A stretch of DNA of 64,000 nt from Orlajensenia sp001423545 (lineage in GTDB: Bacteria > Actinomycetota > Actinomycetes > Actinomycetales > Microbacteriaceae), in assembly GCA_001423545.1 (NCBI GenBank), contig LMOK01000001.1, positions 1 to 64,000 on the forward strand. The letters run 5' to 3'. The notes beneath the pieces are model-generated. The model ran no database searches. It worked only from the letters and a program-made list of their open reading frames with translations, and was not told where the DNA came from. This document shows positions 24,368 through 34,458 of this stretch, piece after piece. Made by a program: the position numbers and the translations under genes. Position 1 is the stretch's first letter. Every line of letters starts with the position of its first letter.

Positions 24368-25444
24368 CTACGCGTCCCGGCGCCACGCGCCTTCGTACCC
24401 GATCGGCACGAACCCCATCGCCTCGTTGACGTCGAGCATGGGCCGGTTCTCCTCGGCATTGAAGGTGATGATCGACGGATGCCCCGGGAAGTCGTTCTCG
24501 ATGGCCCGCAGGTTCGCCAGCTTCACGAGGGTCCCCAACCGGTGCCCACGGTGCTCGCGCAGCACGAGCGTGTCGTCCTGGGTGATCGCGCGTGCGCTGT
24601 CGGGCGAGACGAACGTGGTCGAGAACGCCACCAGGGCTCCGCTCACTCGGTGCACGGCAGCGGCGGTGACCGGAACCAGATCGGCAGAGGCTCGCGTCGC
24701 GTCCTCCGCGTCGATGCGCTCCACGGTCCAGACGTCCTCCGGCTCCTCCAGTCCGGCGGTCGGCGCGTCGGTGCTCATCCGGGTGTGCAGGTGCGCCATG
24801 TCGGCGCGGAACTGCGCCGGCGTCGAACCGATCCAGGTGACGGCCTCGTAGTCGGATGCCGCATGCGCAGCCGTGTCCGCCTCGAGACGACCGAGCGCTT
24901 CCGGGTCGGCCGGCAGCGCCAGTCGACTGCCGCGGTTCAGCTGTTCGAGCCTGTAGCCGCGGGCGAGTAGGAAGCGCACCTCGGTGTTCTCCAACGGCAC
25001 CGAACCGAATCCCGTCGGCGCATCGAGGCGCGGTCCCGGCGCATCGGGGGAGGCCGCGTAGACGATGAAGGTCGAGCGGCCGTCGTCGTGGGCGAGCTGC
25101 TCGACGGCGTCGGCGAGGGCAGCACCGATTCCGAGGCCGCGCGCCTCGGGACGGACGAGCACCTCCAGCCAGGCGTGCTTCGACGTCGGGTCGGCGAGGG
25201 TGTCGATGACCGCTCGGCCGACGACGGCGCCGTCCATCCGCGCGATGAGGCCCTGCCGCGGCTCGAACTCGGTGTTGATCCACATCGGGAGCCGCTCCTC
25301 GGCGCGGAGGGCCAGGTCGTCGGTGCCGTAGGCAGCGGCTTCGCAGACATTGCGCACGGCGTTGGCGGCCTCGAAATCCGACCAGCCGGCGACGCCGGGT
25401 GCCTCGGGGATCACGAGTGGCTCGATGGTGAATCGCGTGGGCAT
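24368..25444 (-). CDS. Double-domain GNAT acetyltransferase
   Basis: The 358-residue protein contains two GNAT folds. The first has the acetyl-CoA motif VLVRPEARGLGIGAALADAVEQLA near residue 93; the second has DDTLVLREHRGHRLGTLVKLANLRAI near residue 290. Relatives include mycothiol synthase-like and Eis-like proteins, but the substrate is not evident. A strong GGAAGGAGGG lies upstream of the ATG. The gene is convergent with mutM and divergent from smc; the 149 bp between it and mutM holds no gene. Confidence 0.85.
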   Translation of the reverse strand: MPTRFTIEPLVIPEAPGVAGWSDFEAANAVRNVCEAAAYGTDDLALRAEERLPMWINTEFEPRQGLIARMDGAVVGRAVIDTLADPTSKHAWLEVLVRPEARGLGIGAALADAVEQLAHDDGRSTFIVYAASPDAPGPRLDAPTGFGSVPLENTEVRFLLARGYRLEQLNRGSRLALPADPEALGRLEADTAAHAASDYEAVTWIGSTPAQFRADMAHLHTRMSTDAPTAGLEEPEDVWTVERIDAEDATRASADLVPVTAAAVHRVSGALVAFSTTFVSPDSARAITQDDTLVLREHRGHRLGTLVKLANLRAIENDFPGHPSIITFNAEENRPMLDVNEAMGFVPIGYEGAWRRDA

Positions 25445-25575
25445 GCGGTGCCCTCCTTCCGCGCTGCGTTCCGGGTCGAGAACGGGCAGCCGACCAGCCT
25501 AGCCACCTGCCGGGCTGAAGGCCATGTGTCCGGTACCGTGGTGGCAAGCATCCGCCCGGTGGAAAGAGGCACGCG

Positions 25576-28500
25576 TTGTACCTGAAGAGCCTGACCCTGA
25601 AGGGGTTCAAGTCCTTCGCGCAGCCGACCACCTTCGCCTTCGAACCCGGCGTCACCTGTGTGGTCGGCCCGAACGGCTCCGGCAAGTCGAACGTCGTCGA
25701 CGCTCTCGCCTGGGTGATGGGCGAGCAGGGCGCGAAGACCCTCCGCGGCGGCAAGATGGAGGACGTCATCTTCGCGGGCACGTCGACCCGCGGGCCGCTC
25801 GGCCGCGCCGAGGTCACGCTCACCATCGACAACTCGGACGGCGCGCTGCCGATCGAGTACACCGAGGTCACGATCAGCCGCACGCTGTTCCGCAACGGAT
25901 CGAGCGAGTACGCGATCAACGGACAGGGATGCCGTCTGCTCGACGTGCAGGAACTGCTGAGCGACTCCGGCCTCGGCCGGGAGATGCACGTGATCGTCGG
26001 TCAGGGCCAGCTCGACGCCGTGCTGCGCGCCAGCCCCGAGGAGCGCCGCGGCTTCATCGAGGAGGCGGCCGGAATCCTCAAGCACCGTCGGCGCAAAGAG
26101 AAGACCGTACGCAAGCTCGAGGCGATGCAGACCAACCTCACCCGTCTGTCAGACCTCGCCGGCGAGATCCGGCGCCAGCTGAAGCCCCTCGGTCGCCAAG
26201 CCGAGATCGCCCGCGAGGCGCAGTCGATCGCTGCCATCGTGCGCGACGCCCGAGCCAGGCTGCTCGCCGACGAGGTGCTCACCCTGCGCACCGCGCTCGA
26301 CGGCTACAGCCGCAGCGAGCACGAACGGCACAGCGAGCGCATCGTGCTGCAGGCGCAGCTCGACCAGAAGCAGCTGCGCATCCAGCGCATCGAGCAGGAG
26401 CAGGTCGGCGACGCCGTCGACGGCGCACGCCGCACCGCCTTCGGCCTGGAGTCGGTGCAGGAGCGCCTCCGTGGCCTGTACACCCTCGCCAACCAGCGCA
26501 TCGCCCTGCTCGGAGGCGAATCCGAGGCTCCGGATGCCGGTCCGTCGGTCAGCTCGCAGATGCTCGACGATGCCGCGGCGGAGATCGTGCGCCTGCAGGA
26601 GGTCGTGGTGCTCGCCGAGGCCGCGCTGCAGCAGGCCCAGCTCGCCACGGCTGCCGCTCGTCACTCGCTCGACGGCGTCGACGAGGAGATCGCCTCCCAG
26701 AGTGCCCTCGTCTCCCGCCACGATCTCGAGATCACCAAGCTCACCGGGCAGTCGGATGCCGCGGCCTCCCGGCTCGCCGCCGTCCGCGGCGAGGTGTTGC
26801 GTCAGGAGAACGCGCTCGAGGCCGCGCGCGAACGTCACAGCGCCGTCCGCGCCGAGTTCGCCCTGCTCGAGGCTGAGGCCGCGACGGCGGATGTCGGCGA
26901 GACCGACCTCGACGAGGCCTACGAACTCGCCCAGGGAGCGCTGTTCGAGGCCGAGGCCGAGATCGAGCGCATCCGTGACGAACTGCACGGCCACGAACGT
27001 GAACGCGACGCCCTCGCCGCCAAGACCGGCGCCCTGTCGTCGGCCCTCGACCAGAAGGACGGCTCGGCCGCCCTCGTCGCGGCCAGGCTCGACGGCGTTC
27101 TCGGACTGGTGGCGGAGCATGTGCAGGTGCACCCCGGCTACGAGGCAGCCATCGCCGCAGCCCTCGGAACCCTCGCCGACGCCGTCCTGGCCGACGATCT
27201 CGACGCCGCCACTGCCGCTGTGGAGTACGCGATCGCCGAGGAGCTCGGCCGGGTCGAGGTCGTCGTCGCCCGGCCCGATCGCGCCGTGACGGTCGCGGCC
27301 CCCGGCGACGGCTACGTCGCGGCATCCGGAGTCGTCACCGCCCCCGACGGCGTCCTCAGCCTGCTGGCCAACACCGTGATCGTCGACGACCTCTCCGCCG
27401 CTCGTGCGGCCTGGCGCAGCGGCCTCGCGGATGCCGCGACCCCCGTCACCGTCATCACTCGCGCCGGCGACGTGCTCACCACCTTCGTGTTGCGCGGCGG
27501 CAGCGGTGCCAAGCGTTCGCGCCTCGAGCTCGTCGCCGAGCGCGATGCCGCAGCGGAGCGCCTCAACGACGTGACCTCGATCATCGAGCGGTCGCGGTTC
27601 ACCCTCGCCGAGCAGCGCGGCATCCTGCAGGTGTCCAAGGAGCAGTCGGCTTCGGCCCTCGCCGCCCTCCGCGAGTTCGACTCGCAGCTGGCAGCGGCGG
27701 CCGAGAAACTCAACCGTGCCCGGGTGCAGTCCGAGGCGGCCGGCGCCGAGCTGGCTCGACTCGACGCTGCGCTGCAGCTCGCCGCGGAGCGAGTGGCCGA
27801 AGCCGAGAGCACCGCCACTGCAGCGCGATCGGCCCTGGATGCCGCCACCTCGAAGCCGCGCCCCATCCTCGACGTCTCGGCCCGTGACAGCCTGCTCGTC
27901 GAGCTCGAGTCGGCTCGCGAGAGCGAGGTCGAGGCGCGCCTGTCGCTCGAGACCGCGCGTGAGAGGGTGCGCGCCGAGCAGGCCCGGTCGGCCGCGCTGG
28001 TGCGCCAGCGCGAGTCTGAGCGCGCGGCAGCCGAGGAGGCCGCGCGACGTGCCGTCATCCGGCGTAGCCAGGTGGAATCCGCCACGGCCGTGACCGAGGC
28101 GCTGCCTGCCGTGCTCACGTCGGTCGACGCATCCGTCGCCCAGGCCAGGCTCGAACTCGCCACGGCCGAAGCCCAGCGCGCCAGCCAGAACGAGGAGCTC
28201 GTCGCGCTTCGCCGCGATGAGGCGGCCACACGGGAGCGACTGAACGCCATCACCGAGAACGTGCACGGCCTCGAGCTGCAGATCTACGAGAAGAAGCTGC
28301 ACCTGTCGAGCCTGCTGGAGCGGGCCGGATCCGAGCTGGGACTCGTCGAAGACGTGCTGGTCGCCGAGTACGGTCCCGAGGAGCCGGTGCCTGCCGAGGT
28401 CGAGGGTGGAGAGCCGACTGTCTTCGATCGCGCCGAGCAGAAGAAGCGCCTCGAGAAGGCCGAGCGCACCTTCGCCCAGCTCGGTCGGGTGAACCCGCTC

Positions 28501-29091
28501 GCCCTCGAGGAGTTCGCCGCGTTGGAGCAGCGGCACAAATTCCTCACGGAGCAGCTCACCGACCTCACGAACACCCGCAAGGACCTGATCACGATCATCG
28601 AGGAGATCGACGAGAAGATGCAGGTCATCTTCGCCGCGGCCTTCGACGACACCCAGGCGGCGTTCGGCGAGGTGTTCCCGATCCTGTTCCCGGGCGGAGT
28701 CGGCAGCATCACGCTCACCGACCCCGAGAACATGCTCACCACCGGCATCGAGGTGGCGGTGAAGCCGGCCGGAAAGAAGATCGAGCGCCTGTCGCTGCTG
28801 TCTGGCGGTGAGCGTTCGCTCGCCGCCGTCGCGCTGCTGATCGCGATCTTCAAGGCGCGCCCCAGCCCGTTCTACATCATGGACGAGGTCGAGGCCGCCC
28901 TCGACGACGCCAACCTCGGCCGCCTGCTGACGATCTTCCAGGACCTGCGCGAGTCGAGCCAGCTGATCGTGATCACGCACCAGAAGCGCACGATGGAGAT
29001 CGCGGATGCGCTCTACGGCGTCTCGATGCGCCAGGACGGCGTCTCGGCCGTCGTGGGCCAGCGGGTGGCTGAGGAGCGCGCGAGCGCCTAG
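25576..29091 (+). CDS. smc: Chromosome segregation protein SMC
   Basis: The 1171-residue condensin ATPase has an N-terminal Walker A VVGPNGSGKSNVVDALAWVMGEQG near residue 30, a long first coiled coil, a hinge near residues 500-630 (VQVHPGYEAAIAAALGTLADAVL), and a second coiled coil. The C-terminal head shows LSLLSGGERSLAAVALLIAIF and the Walker B FYIMDEVEAALDDANL. It uses a TTG start with GGAAAGAGG upstream. It sits separated from ftsY by an inserted minus-strand oxidase gene, although smc-ftsY are usually adjacent. Confidence 0.97.
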   Translation: MYLKSLTLKGFKSFAQPTTFAFEPGVTCVVGPNGSGKSNVVDALAWVMGEQGAKTLRGGKMEDVIFAGTSTRGPLGRAEVTLTIDNSDGALPIEYTEVTISRTLFRNGSSEYAINGQGCRLLDVQELLSDSGLGREMHVIVGQGQLDAVLRASPEERRGFIEEAAGILKHRRRKEKTVRKLEAMQTNLTRLSDLAGEIRRQLKPLGRQAEIAREAQSIAAIVRDARARLLADEVLTLRTALDGYSRSEHERHSERIVLQAQLDQKQLRIQRIEQEQVGDAVDGARRTAFGLESVQERLRGLYTLANQRIALLGGESEAPDAGPSVSSQMLDDAAAEIVRLQEVVVLAEAALQQAQLATAAARHSLDGVDEEIASQSALVSRHDLEITKLTGQSDAAASRLAAVRGEVLRQENALEAARERHSAVRAEFALLEAEAATADVGETDLDEAYELAQGALFEAEAEIERIRDELHGHERERDALAAKTGALSSALDQKDGSAALVAARLDGVLGLVAEHVQVHPGYEAAIAAALGTLADAVLADDLDAATAAVEYAIAEELGRVEVVVARPDRAVTVAAPGDGYVAASGVVTAPDGVLSLLANTVIVDDLSAARAAWRSGLADAATPVTVITRAGDVLTTFVLRGGSGAKRSRLELVAERDAAAERLNDVTSIIERSRFTLAEQRGILQVSKEQSASALAALREFDSQLAAAAEKLNRARVQSEAAGAELARLDAALQLAAERVAEAESTATAARSALDAATSKPRPILDVSARDSLLVELESARESEVEARLSLETARERVRAEQARSAALVRQRESERAAAEEAARRAVIRRSQVESATAVTEALPAVLTSVDASVAQARLELATAEAQRASQNEELVALRRDEAATRERLNAITENVHGLELQIYEKKLHLSSLLERAGSELGLVEDVLVAEYGPEEPVPAEVEGGEPTVFDRAEQKKRLEKAERTFAQLGRVNPLALEEFAALEQRHKFLTEQLTDLTNTRKDLITIIEEIDEKMQVIFAAAFDDTQAAFGEVFPILFPGGVGSITLTDPENMLTTGIEVAVKPAGKKIERLSLLSGGERSLAAVALLIAIFKARPSPFYIMDEVEAALDDANLGRLLTIFQDLRESSQLIVITHQKRTMEIADALYGVSMRQDGVSAVVGQRVAEERASA

Positions 29092-29129
29092 CTGGTCTGT
29101 CGCTCGGTGAGGGCCGAACGAAGCGGACT

Positions 29130-30500
29130 CTACTCCGGCAGTGCCCGATTGCTTCGGATGAGGCCGCTGGGGTCGACGCGCTCCTTCACCGCACGCAGCC
29201 GATCGAGCGCGGCCGCGTCGAAGGCATCGGCCAGCCCCGTGCCACTGCCGAGGAAGGTCGGCACCATGCCGGTCGTGGGGTGAGCGGCTGCGAATCGGCG
29301 GAGCGGCTCGAGGGCGGCATCCGCCCCGGCAGCCATCTCGGGGGTGAAGGCGAGCACTCCCGAACTGATGAGCGCCCCTGCCTCCAGCGCACCGATCGCG
29401 GCGTCGTCGGCATCGGGATCCGCCGCGATGGCACCCCCGAGCGGTCGCACGCTGACGCGGCTGAGCCCGCCCTCCACGCCCGCGAGGAAGGCTCCGACGA
29501 ACTCCGTGGCCGTGGCGCGATCGAACCCGTCGACGGTTCCGCCCCAGTCGACCGTCGGCATCGGGTCGGTCGGCTCGGCGGCCACCGCCGCGAGCCCGCC
29601 GATCGTGAACGAGGTGAGGCCGTCGAGCAGGGGAGTCCCGATGGAGCGCAGCCTGTCCACGATCGGAGCGGCGGATGCAGCATCCCCGATGTGCACGAAC
29701 GCCACCGAGGCGATGGTCTGGCCGCGCAGGGGCGGAGGGAGCTGGGGCATGTCGGGGAACCGGGCCAGAGAGATGTCGAGGCCGAGCCTCGGGTCGGTCG
29801 CGGCCAGGTCGAATCCGGTGACGACGGCGTCGATGCCGACGGAGATCGGGAACACGATGCTGCCTCCGAAGAGGGCGTCTGCGGGGTACAGGGCGAACTC
29901 GATCGCCGTGATCACGCCGAACAGTCCGCCCCCGCCGCGCAGGGCCCAGAACAGTTCCGGGTTACTCGAAGCCGTGACCCGGCGCGCTTCGCCGCCGGCA
30001 TCCACCAGCTCGACCGCGGTCACCGACCGCGAGGCGAGCCCGTGGGCGCGGCTGAACATGGAGTGCCCTCCGCCGATCGAGTAGCCGACGGTGTTGACCT
30101 CGGGGTTGCTGCCGGCCAGCGCCACGAGTCCGGTGCCGTCGAGGGCCGTGAGCACGCGCCCCCAGTTCACCCCGGCGCCGACGCGTGCCGTGCGGGCGGC
30201 CTGGTCGACGGTGATCTCGTCGAAGGACGTCGGCCGGATCAGCACGACGCCCTCGAGCGAGCCGTTGGCTCCGTGTCCGTTGGGCTGCACGGTGACTCCG
30301 AGCCCGGATGCGGCGGCCGCAGCGAGCACGGCACGCACCTCGTCGACGTCGGCCGGCGTCACGACGGCGGCAGGGCGTTGATCGACGGTGAGGTTCCAGG
30401 CCGAGCGGGCAGCGTCGTAGCCGGAATCGGCCGGGAGAACGACGGTGCCGGTGAGGCTTCGCTGCAGATCGGTGATGGCGGGCGCGGTCGACGATGACAC
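29130..30500 (-). CDS. FAD-binding oxidoreductase, berberine-bridge type
   Basis: The 456-residue protein has a FAD-binding type 4 (PCMH) domain with VTVQPNGHGANGSL near residue 80, whose His is the usual covalent flavin anchor. It continues with GVNWGRVL and YSIGGGHSMFSRAHGLASR, and ends with the BBE motif KERVDPSGLIRSN. The Cys second flavin anchor is absent, so single linkage is expected. The GTG start was chosen at MSSSTAPAITDLQRSL. It interrupts the smc-ftsY neighbourhood on the opposite strand. Substrate unknown. Confidence 0.85.
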   Translation of the reverse strand: MSSSTAPAITDLQRSLTGTVVLPADSGYDAARSAWNLTVDQRPAAVVTPADVDEVRAVLAAAAASGLGVTVQPNGHGANGSLEGVVLIRPTSFDEITVDQAARTARVGAGVNWGRVLTALDGTGLVALAGSNPEVNTVGYSIGGGHSMFSRAHGLASRSVTAVELVDAGGEARRVTASSNPELFWALRGGGGLFGVITAIEFALYPADALFGGSIVFPISVGIDAVVTGFDLAATDPRLGLDISLARFPDMPQLPPPLRGQTIASVAFVHIGDAASAAPIVDRLRSIGTPLLDGLTSFTIGGLAAVAAEPTDPMPTVDWGGTVDGFDRATATEFVGAFLAGVEGGLSRVSVRPLGGAIAADPDADDAAIGALEAGALISSGVLAFTPEMAAGADAALEPLRRFAAAHPTTGMVPTFLGSGTGLADAFDAAALDRLRAVKERVDPSGLIRSNRALPE

Positions 30501-30602
30501 AGGGGTGCTCCAGACGACGAGGGGGTGGAATCTGAGGATGACTCGAACGATAGCGCCGCCGACCGACACGGGGAAGACCCCGCACGCCAGTACGCTGGAC
30601 GC

Positions 30603-31478
30603 ATGGCAGAACGCAGTTCCTGGTCGCTCTCCGGCGCCCTCCGCGGCATGTTCGCGAAGAAGACGATCGACGACGAGACCTGGGACGACCTCGAGGACGC
30701 CCTCATCACGGCCGACTTCGGTCCCGACCTCACCGAGGCGATCGTGGCCGACCTCCGATCGAAGGTCGCCCGCTACAACACCACCGACCCGAAGGACCTC
30801 CAGCGGATGCTCCGCGAGGGCATCGAGGAGAGGCTCGCCCGCTTCGACACCACGTTGAAGCTCAGCGACCGGCCGGCCGTCGTGCTCGTCGTCGGTGTCA
30901 ACGGCGTCGGAAAGACGACGACGATCGGCAAGTTCGCCAAATTCCTGGGCAACTACGGCCGCAGCGTGCTCGTCGGCGCTGCCGACACCTTCCGTGCCGC
31001 GGCCGTCGACCAGCTCGCGACCTGGGCCGAGCGGGCGGGTGCGTCGATCGTGCGTCCGCAGCAGCAGGGCCAGGATCCGGCATCCGTCGCCTTCCAGACC
31101 ATCGAACGCGCCAAGCTCGAGGGCTTCGAGATCGTTCTGATCGACACCGCCGGCCGTCTGCAGACCAAGGGCGGCCTCATGGACGAGCTCACCAAGATCC
31201 GTCGCGTCATCGAGAAGCAGGCTCCCATCGCCGAGGTGCTGCTCGTTCTCGACGCGACCACCGGCCAGAACGGGCTCGCGCAGGCCGAGGCCTTCGTCGA
31301 GCACGCCGGCGTCACCGGACTCGTGCTCACCAAGCTCGACGGCTCCGCCAAGGGCGGTTTCGTGCTGAGCGTGCAGGACAAGACCGGCATCCCGATCAAA
31401 CTCGTCGGCCAGGGCGAGGGCATCGGCGACCTCACCGGATTCACGCCGCACGTGTTCGCGCAGCAACTCGTCGGCTGA
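30603..31478 (+). CDS. ftsY: Signal recognition particle receptor FtsY
   Basis: The 291-residue SRP GTPase receptor shows an N-domain helix bundle, then G1 VVGVNGVGKTTTIGKFA near residue 100, GADTFRAAAVDQL, DTAGRLQTKGGLMDEL, and LTKLDGSAKGG. It lacks the long acidic A-domain of E. coli. TACGCT at 30591-30596 ends 6 bp before the ATG, indicating a leaderless transcript. Confidence 0.95.
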   Translation: MAERSSWSLSGALRGMFAKKTIDDETWDDLEDALITADFGPDLTEAIVADLRSKVARYNTTDPKDLQRMLREGIEERLARFDTTLKLSDRPAVVLVVGVNGVGKTTTIGKFAKFLGNYGRSVLVGAADTFRAAAVDQLATWAERAGASIVRPQQQGQDPASVAFQTIERAKLEGFEIVLIDTAGRLQTKGGLMDELTKIRRVIEKQAPIAEVLLVLDATTGQNGLAQAEAFVEHAGVTGLVLTKLDGSAKGGFVLSVQDKTGIPIKLVGQGEGIGDLTGFTPHVFAQQLVG

Positions 31479-31551
31479 GGCACGGCACGCACGGGCACAG
31501 CACCGGGCCCCGCCCGGCCGGCTCCTCACCGCACAACGAAAGGATCGCCTG

Positions 31552-32052
31552 ATGTCGATCGAACACGACTTCTTCGGACTCCTCGACGGCGACGACGGCG
31601 AGCTGCACTGGTCTGAGGGCGTCGACGCCGGCGACCAGTACGTCGACGTCGACCTGCGCGCCCCGAGCGAGCAGTCGGTGACGGATGAGGCCCTCGACGT
31701 GGCCGCCGCCATGGTGAACTCGCTCGAACAGCTCGATTCGCGCGCCAGGGAGGCCTTCGTCGCCGAGATCGGCCAGGAGGGCTCCAATGCGATGCTCTAC
31801 CTGACCTCGCAGTTCTCCGAGCTCGATCCCGAGATCCTTGCGGAGTCGCTCGACTACGACTCGGGTGACCGCGACATCGACGTGCTGCGTTCGCTGAAGC
31901 TGCTGCGGGTGGGCTTCCACCCGCATCACTCGGGCTCCGAGGAGCAGTTCGCCGTCTTCGAGTACGCCCTCGCTCCCGACGAGTCGGACAGCATCCTCAG
32001 CGCCTCGTTCGACATGCAGGGCGATGTGGTCTCGACCGACGTCGACGCCTGA
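31552..32052 (+). CDS. DUF2004 family protein
   Basis: The 166-residue acidic protein (SIEHDFFGLLDGDDGELHWSE) has no membrane segment. It carries the DUF2004-like layout, with a C-terminal block RVGFHPHHSGSEEQFAVFEYALAPDES. AACGAAAGGATCGCCTG upstream gives a Shine-Dalgarno site. It sits between ftsY and ffh; the function is unknown. Confidence 0.7.
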   Translation: MSIEHDFFGLLDGDDGELHWSEGVDAGDQYVDVDLRAPSEQSVTDEALDVAAAMVNSLEQLDSRAREAFVAEIGQEGSNAMLYLTSQFSELDPEILAESLDYDSGDRDIDVLRSLKLLRVGFHPHHSGSEEQFAVFEYALAPDESDSILSASFDMQGDVVSTDVDA

Positions 32053-32090
32053 CCTGGAGAGCTGCGGCGCACCGGTAAACTGGCAGCACC

Positions 32091-33662
32091 ATGGCTACAT
32101 TCGGAACCCTCTCTGATCGGCTCGCCGATACCTTCAAGAACCTCCGCACGAAGGGCAAGCTCTCGGCGGCCGACGTCGACGGCACAGTGCGCGAGATCCG
32201 GCGCGCCCTGCTCGACGCCGACGTCGCGCTCGACGTCGTCAAGGAGTTCACGGGCAAGGTGCGCGAGCGTGCGCTCGGCGACGAGGTCAACAAGGCGCTG
32301 AACCCGGCCCAGCAGGTCGTGCAGATCGTCAACGAGGAGCTCGTGCAGATCCTCGGCGGCCAGCAGCGCCGCCTCGAGTTCGCGAAGAAGCCGCCGACCG
32401 TCATCATGCTGGCTGGCCTCCAGGGTGCCGGTAAGACCACCCTGGCGGGCAAGCTCGCCAAGTGGCTCGTGAAGGACGGGCACACGCCGCTCCTGGTCGC
32501 GAGCGACCTGCAGCGCCCCAACGCCGTCACGCAGCTCCAGGTCGTCGGTGAGCAGGCCGGTGTTCCCGTCTTCGCCCCCGAACCAGGCAACGGCGTCGGC
32601 AACCCCGTCAAGGTCGCCAAGGACGGCGTGAAGTTCGCCGTGCAGAAGCAGTACGACACGGTCATCGTCGACACCGCTGGTCGTCTCGGCGTCGATGCCG
32701 AGCTCATGAAGCAGGCCGGCGACATCCGCAAGGCCATCGACCCCGACGAGGTGCTGTTCGTCATCGACGCGATGATCGGCCAGGACGCCGTCGCCACGGC
32801 GAAGGCGTTCCAGGACGGCGTCGACTTCACCGGCGTCGTGCTCTCGAAGCTCGACGGTGACGCGCGCGGTGGTGCTGCGCTCTCGGTCGCCTCCGTCACA
32901 GGACGACCCATCATCTTCGCGTCCACGGGTGAGGGCCTCGACGACTTCGAGCCGTTCCACCCCGACCGCATGGCGAGCCGCATCCTCGACCTCGGTGACA
33001 TCCTCACGCTCATCGAGCAGGCGCAGGGCGCCTTCGACGAGGAGGAGGCCCGCAAGGTCGCCGAGAAGTTCGCGACCGACACCTTCACGCTCGACGACTT
33101 CCTCAGCCAGATGCAGCAGCTGCGCAACATGGGCTCCATCAAGAAGATGATGGGCATGCTGCCGGGTGCCGGCGCCATGAAGCAGCAGCTCGACAACTTC
33201 GACGAGAAGGAGATCGTGCGCACCGAGGCGATCATCCAGTCGATGACCAAGAAGGAGCGGGTGAACCCCAAGCTCCTCAACGGCTCGCGGCGTCTGCGCA
33301 TCGCCAAGGGCTCCGGCATGACGGTGACCGACGTCAACCAGCTCGTCAGCCGTTTCGAGCAGGCCGCGAAGATGATGAAGACCGTGGCCAAGGGCGGCGT
33401 TCCGAACGTTCCCGGCATGGGCCCCATTCCCGGTGCCGGCTTCACGGGAGGCCGCGGCAAGCAGCAGCCCAAGAAGAAGGGCTCGAAGTCGGGCAACCCG
33501 GCCAAGCGGGCCGCAGAGAACGCTGCGCTCGCCTCGGGCACCAAGTCGGCGACGGATGCCGCGGCATCCGGTGGTTCCGGCTTCGGCCTCGGCGGCGGCA
33601 AGACGCCGGCCGCGGCTCCGACCGCCGAGGAGATGGCGGCGCTCACCAAGTTCCTGCGCTAG
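32091..33662 (+). CDS. ffh: Signal recognition particle protein Ffh
   Basis: The 523-residue SRP54 GTPase has an N-domain, G1 MLAGLQGAGKTTLAGKLAKWL near residue 105, ASDLQRPNAVTQL, DTAGRLGVDAELM, LSKLDGDARGGAALS, and a methionine-rich M-domain (MQQLRNMGSIKKMMGMLPG). A long Lys/Gly/Ala tail follows. TAAACT at 32076-32081 ends 9 bp before the ATG. Confidence 0.96.
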   Translation: MATFGTLSDRLADTFKNLRTKGKLSAADVDGTVREIRRALLDADVALDVVKEFTGKVRERALGDEVNKALNPAQQVVQIVNEELVQILGGQQRRLEFAKKPPTVIMLAGLQGAGKTTLAGKLAKWLVKDGHTPLLVASDLQRPNAVTQLQVVGEQAGVPVFAPEPGNGVGNPVKVAKDGVKFAVQKQYDTVIVDTAGRLGVDAELMKQAGDIRKAIDPDEVLFVIDAMIGQDAVATAKAFQDGVDFTGVVLSKLDGDARGGAALSVASVTGRPIIFASTGEGLDDFEPFHPDRMASRILDLGDILTLIEQAQGAFDEEEARKVAEKFATDTFTLDDFLSQMQQLRNMGSIKKMMGMLPGAGAMKQQLDNFDEKEIVRTEAIIQSMTKKERVNPKLLNGSRRLRIAKGSGMTVTDVNQLVSRFEQAAKMMKTVAKGGVPNVPGMGPIPGAGFTGGRGKQQPKKKGSKSGNPAKRAAENAALASGTKSATDAAASGGSGFGLGGGKTPAAAPTAEEMAALTKFLR

Positions 33663-33684
33663 TCGTCTCGGCTGCAGAGTTCCC

Positions 33685-33720
33685 GACGCCCCATCAGGCC
33701 TGAACGCCTGGTGGGGCGTC
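33685..33720. terminator. Shared hairpin between convergent ffh and PAP2 genes
   Basis: A 15-bp stem (33685-33699 with 33706-33720, one G-T pair) and a 6-base loop lie 23 bp after the ffh stop. The PAP2 stop codon (33694-33696) lies inside the 5' arm, so one hairpin serves the ffh 3' end and overlaps the last codons of the opposite gene. Confidence 0.65.
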
Positions 33721-34458
33721 GTCGTTCTGGCGCACGCGCACGGTGCGGTGGGTGTCGAGGGCGATCACGCCGCCGAGGATCGCCAGGGCGAGCGAGATGG
33801 AACCCAGGGCATCCGTCGGCCAGTGGTACCCGAGGTAGATGCGGCTGACCGACAGCACGGCGATCACCACAGCGGCGACGATGAAGGCGATCACGGTGCT
33901 CCGGCGGCTCGTCCGACGTGAGAACACCAGATAGGTGACCAGCAGCACGAAGTCGGCCGCTCCGAGCACGTGGCCCGAGGGGAACGAGAACGTGTGGTCG
34001 GGGCCGAACAGCATCTCCTCGACCGGCGGTCGGGGTCGCTCGACCAGCGGGGCGATGATCAGGGCCAGGATCACGCCGGTCAGCATGCCCCCGGCGAGCA
34101 GCAGGGGACGCCAGGCGTGCTTCGCGAGGATGCCCCAGGTGACTGTGGTGATCAGGATGATGATGGGCATGGCGACGGGCCCGAAGGCCACGGCGAGCAC
34201 GATCATCACCTGCGTCAGGACCGGCGAGCGCTCGCCCTTGGCCCACTCGGCGAACGGTTCGTCGATCACGGAGACTCCGCCGCGCAGTTTCACGCTGAGC
34301 AGGATGATCGTGAACAGGGCCAGGCCCACGATCACCAGGAGCAGCGCCGTGCGCATGAGCGCGTGACGGTCGCGGGCCTCGACGTAGCGGACCTCGACGA
34401 TGAACTTCTCGTGCAGGTCGCGCAGGCGATTCCGCTGCTTCTCGACCCGCGTGCTCAC
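33694..34458 (-). CDS. PAP2 family membrane phosphatase
   Basis: The 254-residue protein has six hydrophobic segments and the PAP2 signature in order: VERPRPPVEE (KXXXXXXRP-like), FSFPSGHVLGAADF (PSGH) and SRIYLGYHWPTDALGS (SRxxxxxHxxxD). It probably dephosphorylates undecaprenyl diphosphate or phosphatidate at the outer face. The GTG start overlaps the stop of a 14-codon upstream frame (GTGA), suggesting coupled translation. Confidence 0.87.
   Translation of the reverse strand: MSTRVEKQRNRLRDLHEKFIVEVRYVEARDRHALMRTALLLVIVGLALFTIILLSVKLRGGVSVIDEPFAEWAKGERSPVLTQVMIVLAVAFGPVAMPIIILITTVTWGILAKHAWRPLLLAGGMLTGVILALIIAPLVERPRPPVEEMLFGPDHTFSFPSGHVLGAADFVLLVTYLVFSRRTSRRSTVIAFIVAAVVIAVLSVSRIYLGYHWPTDALGSISLALAILGGVIALDTHRTVRVRQNDDAPPGVQA

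Noticed and set aside
26149..28980. A 943-codon frame antisense to smc
   Set aside because: High-GC third-position bias opens long antisense frames; its translation is low-complexity (Leu/Gly/Asp/His) and the plus strand encodes a complete SMC protein.
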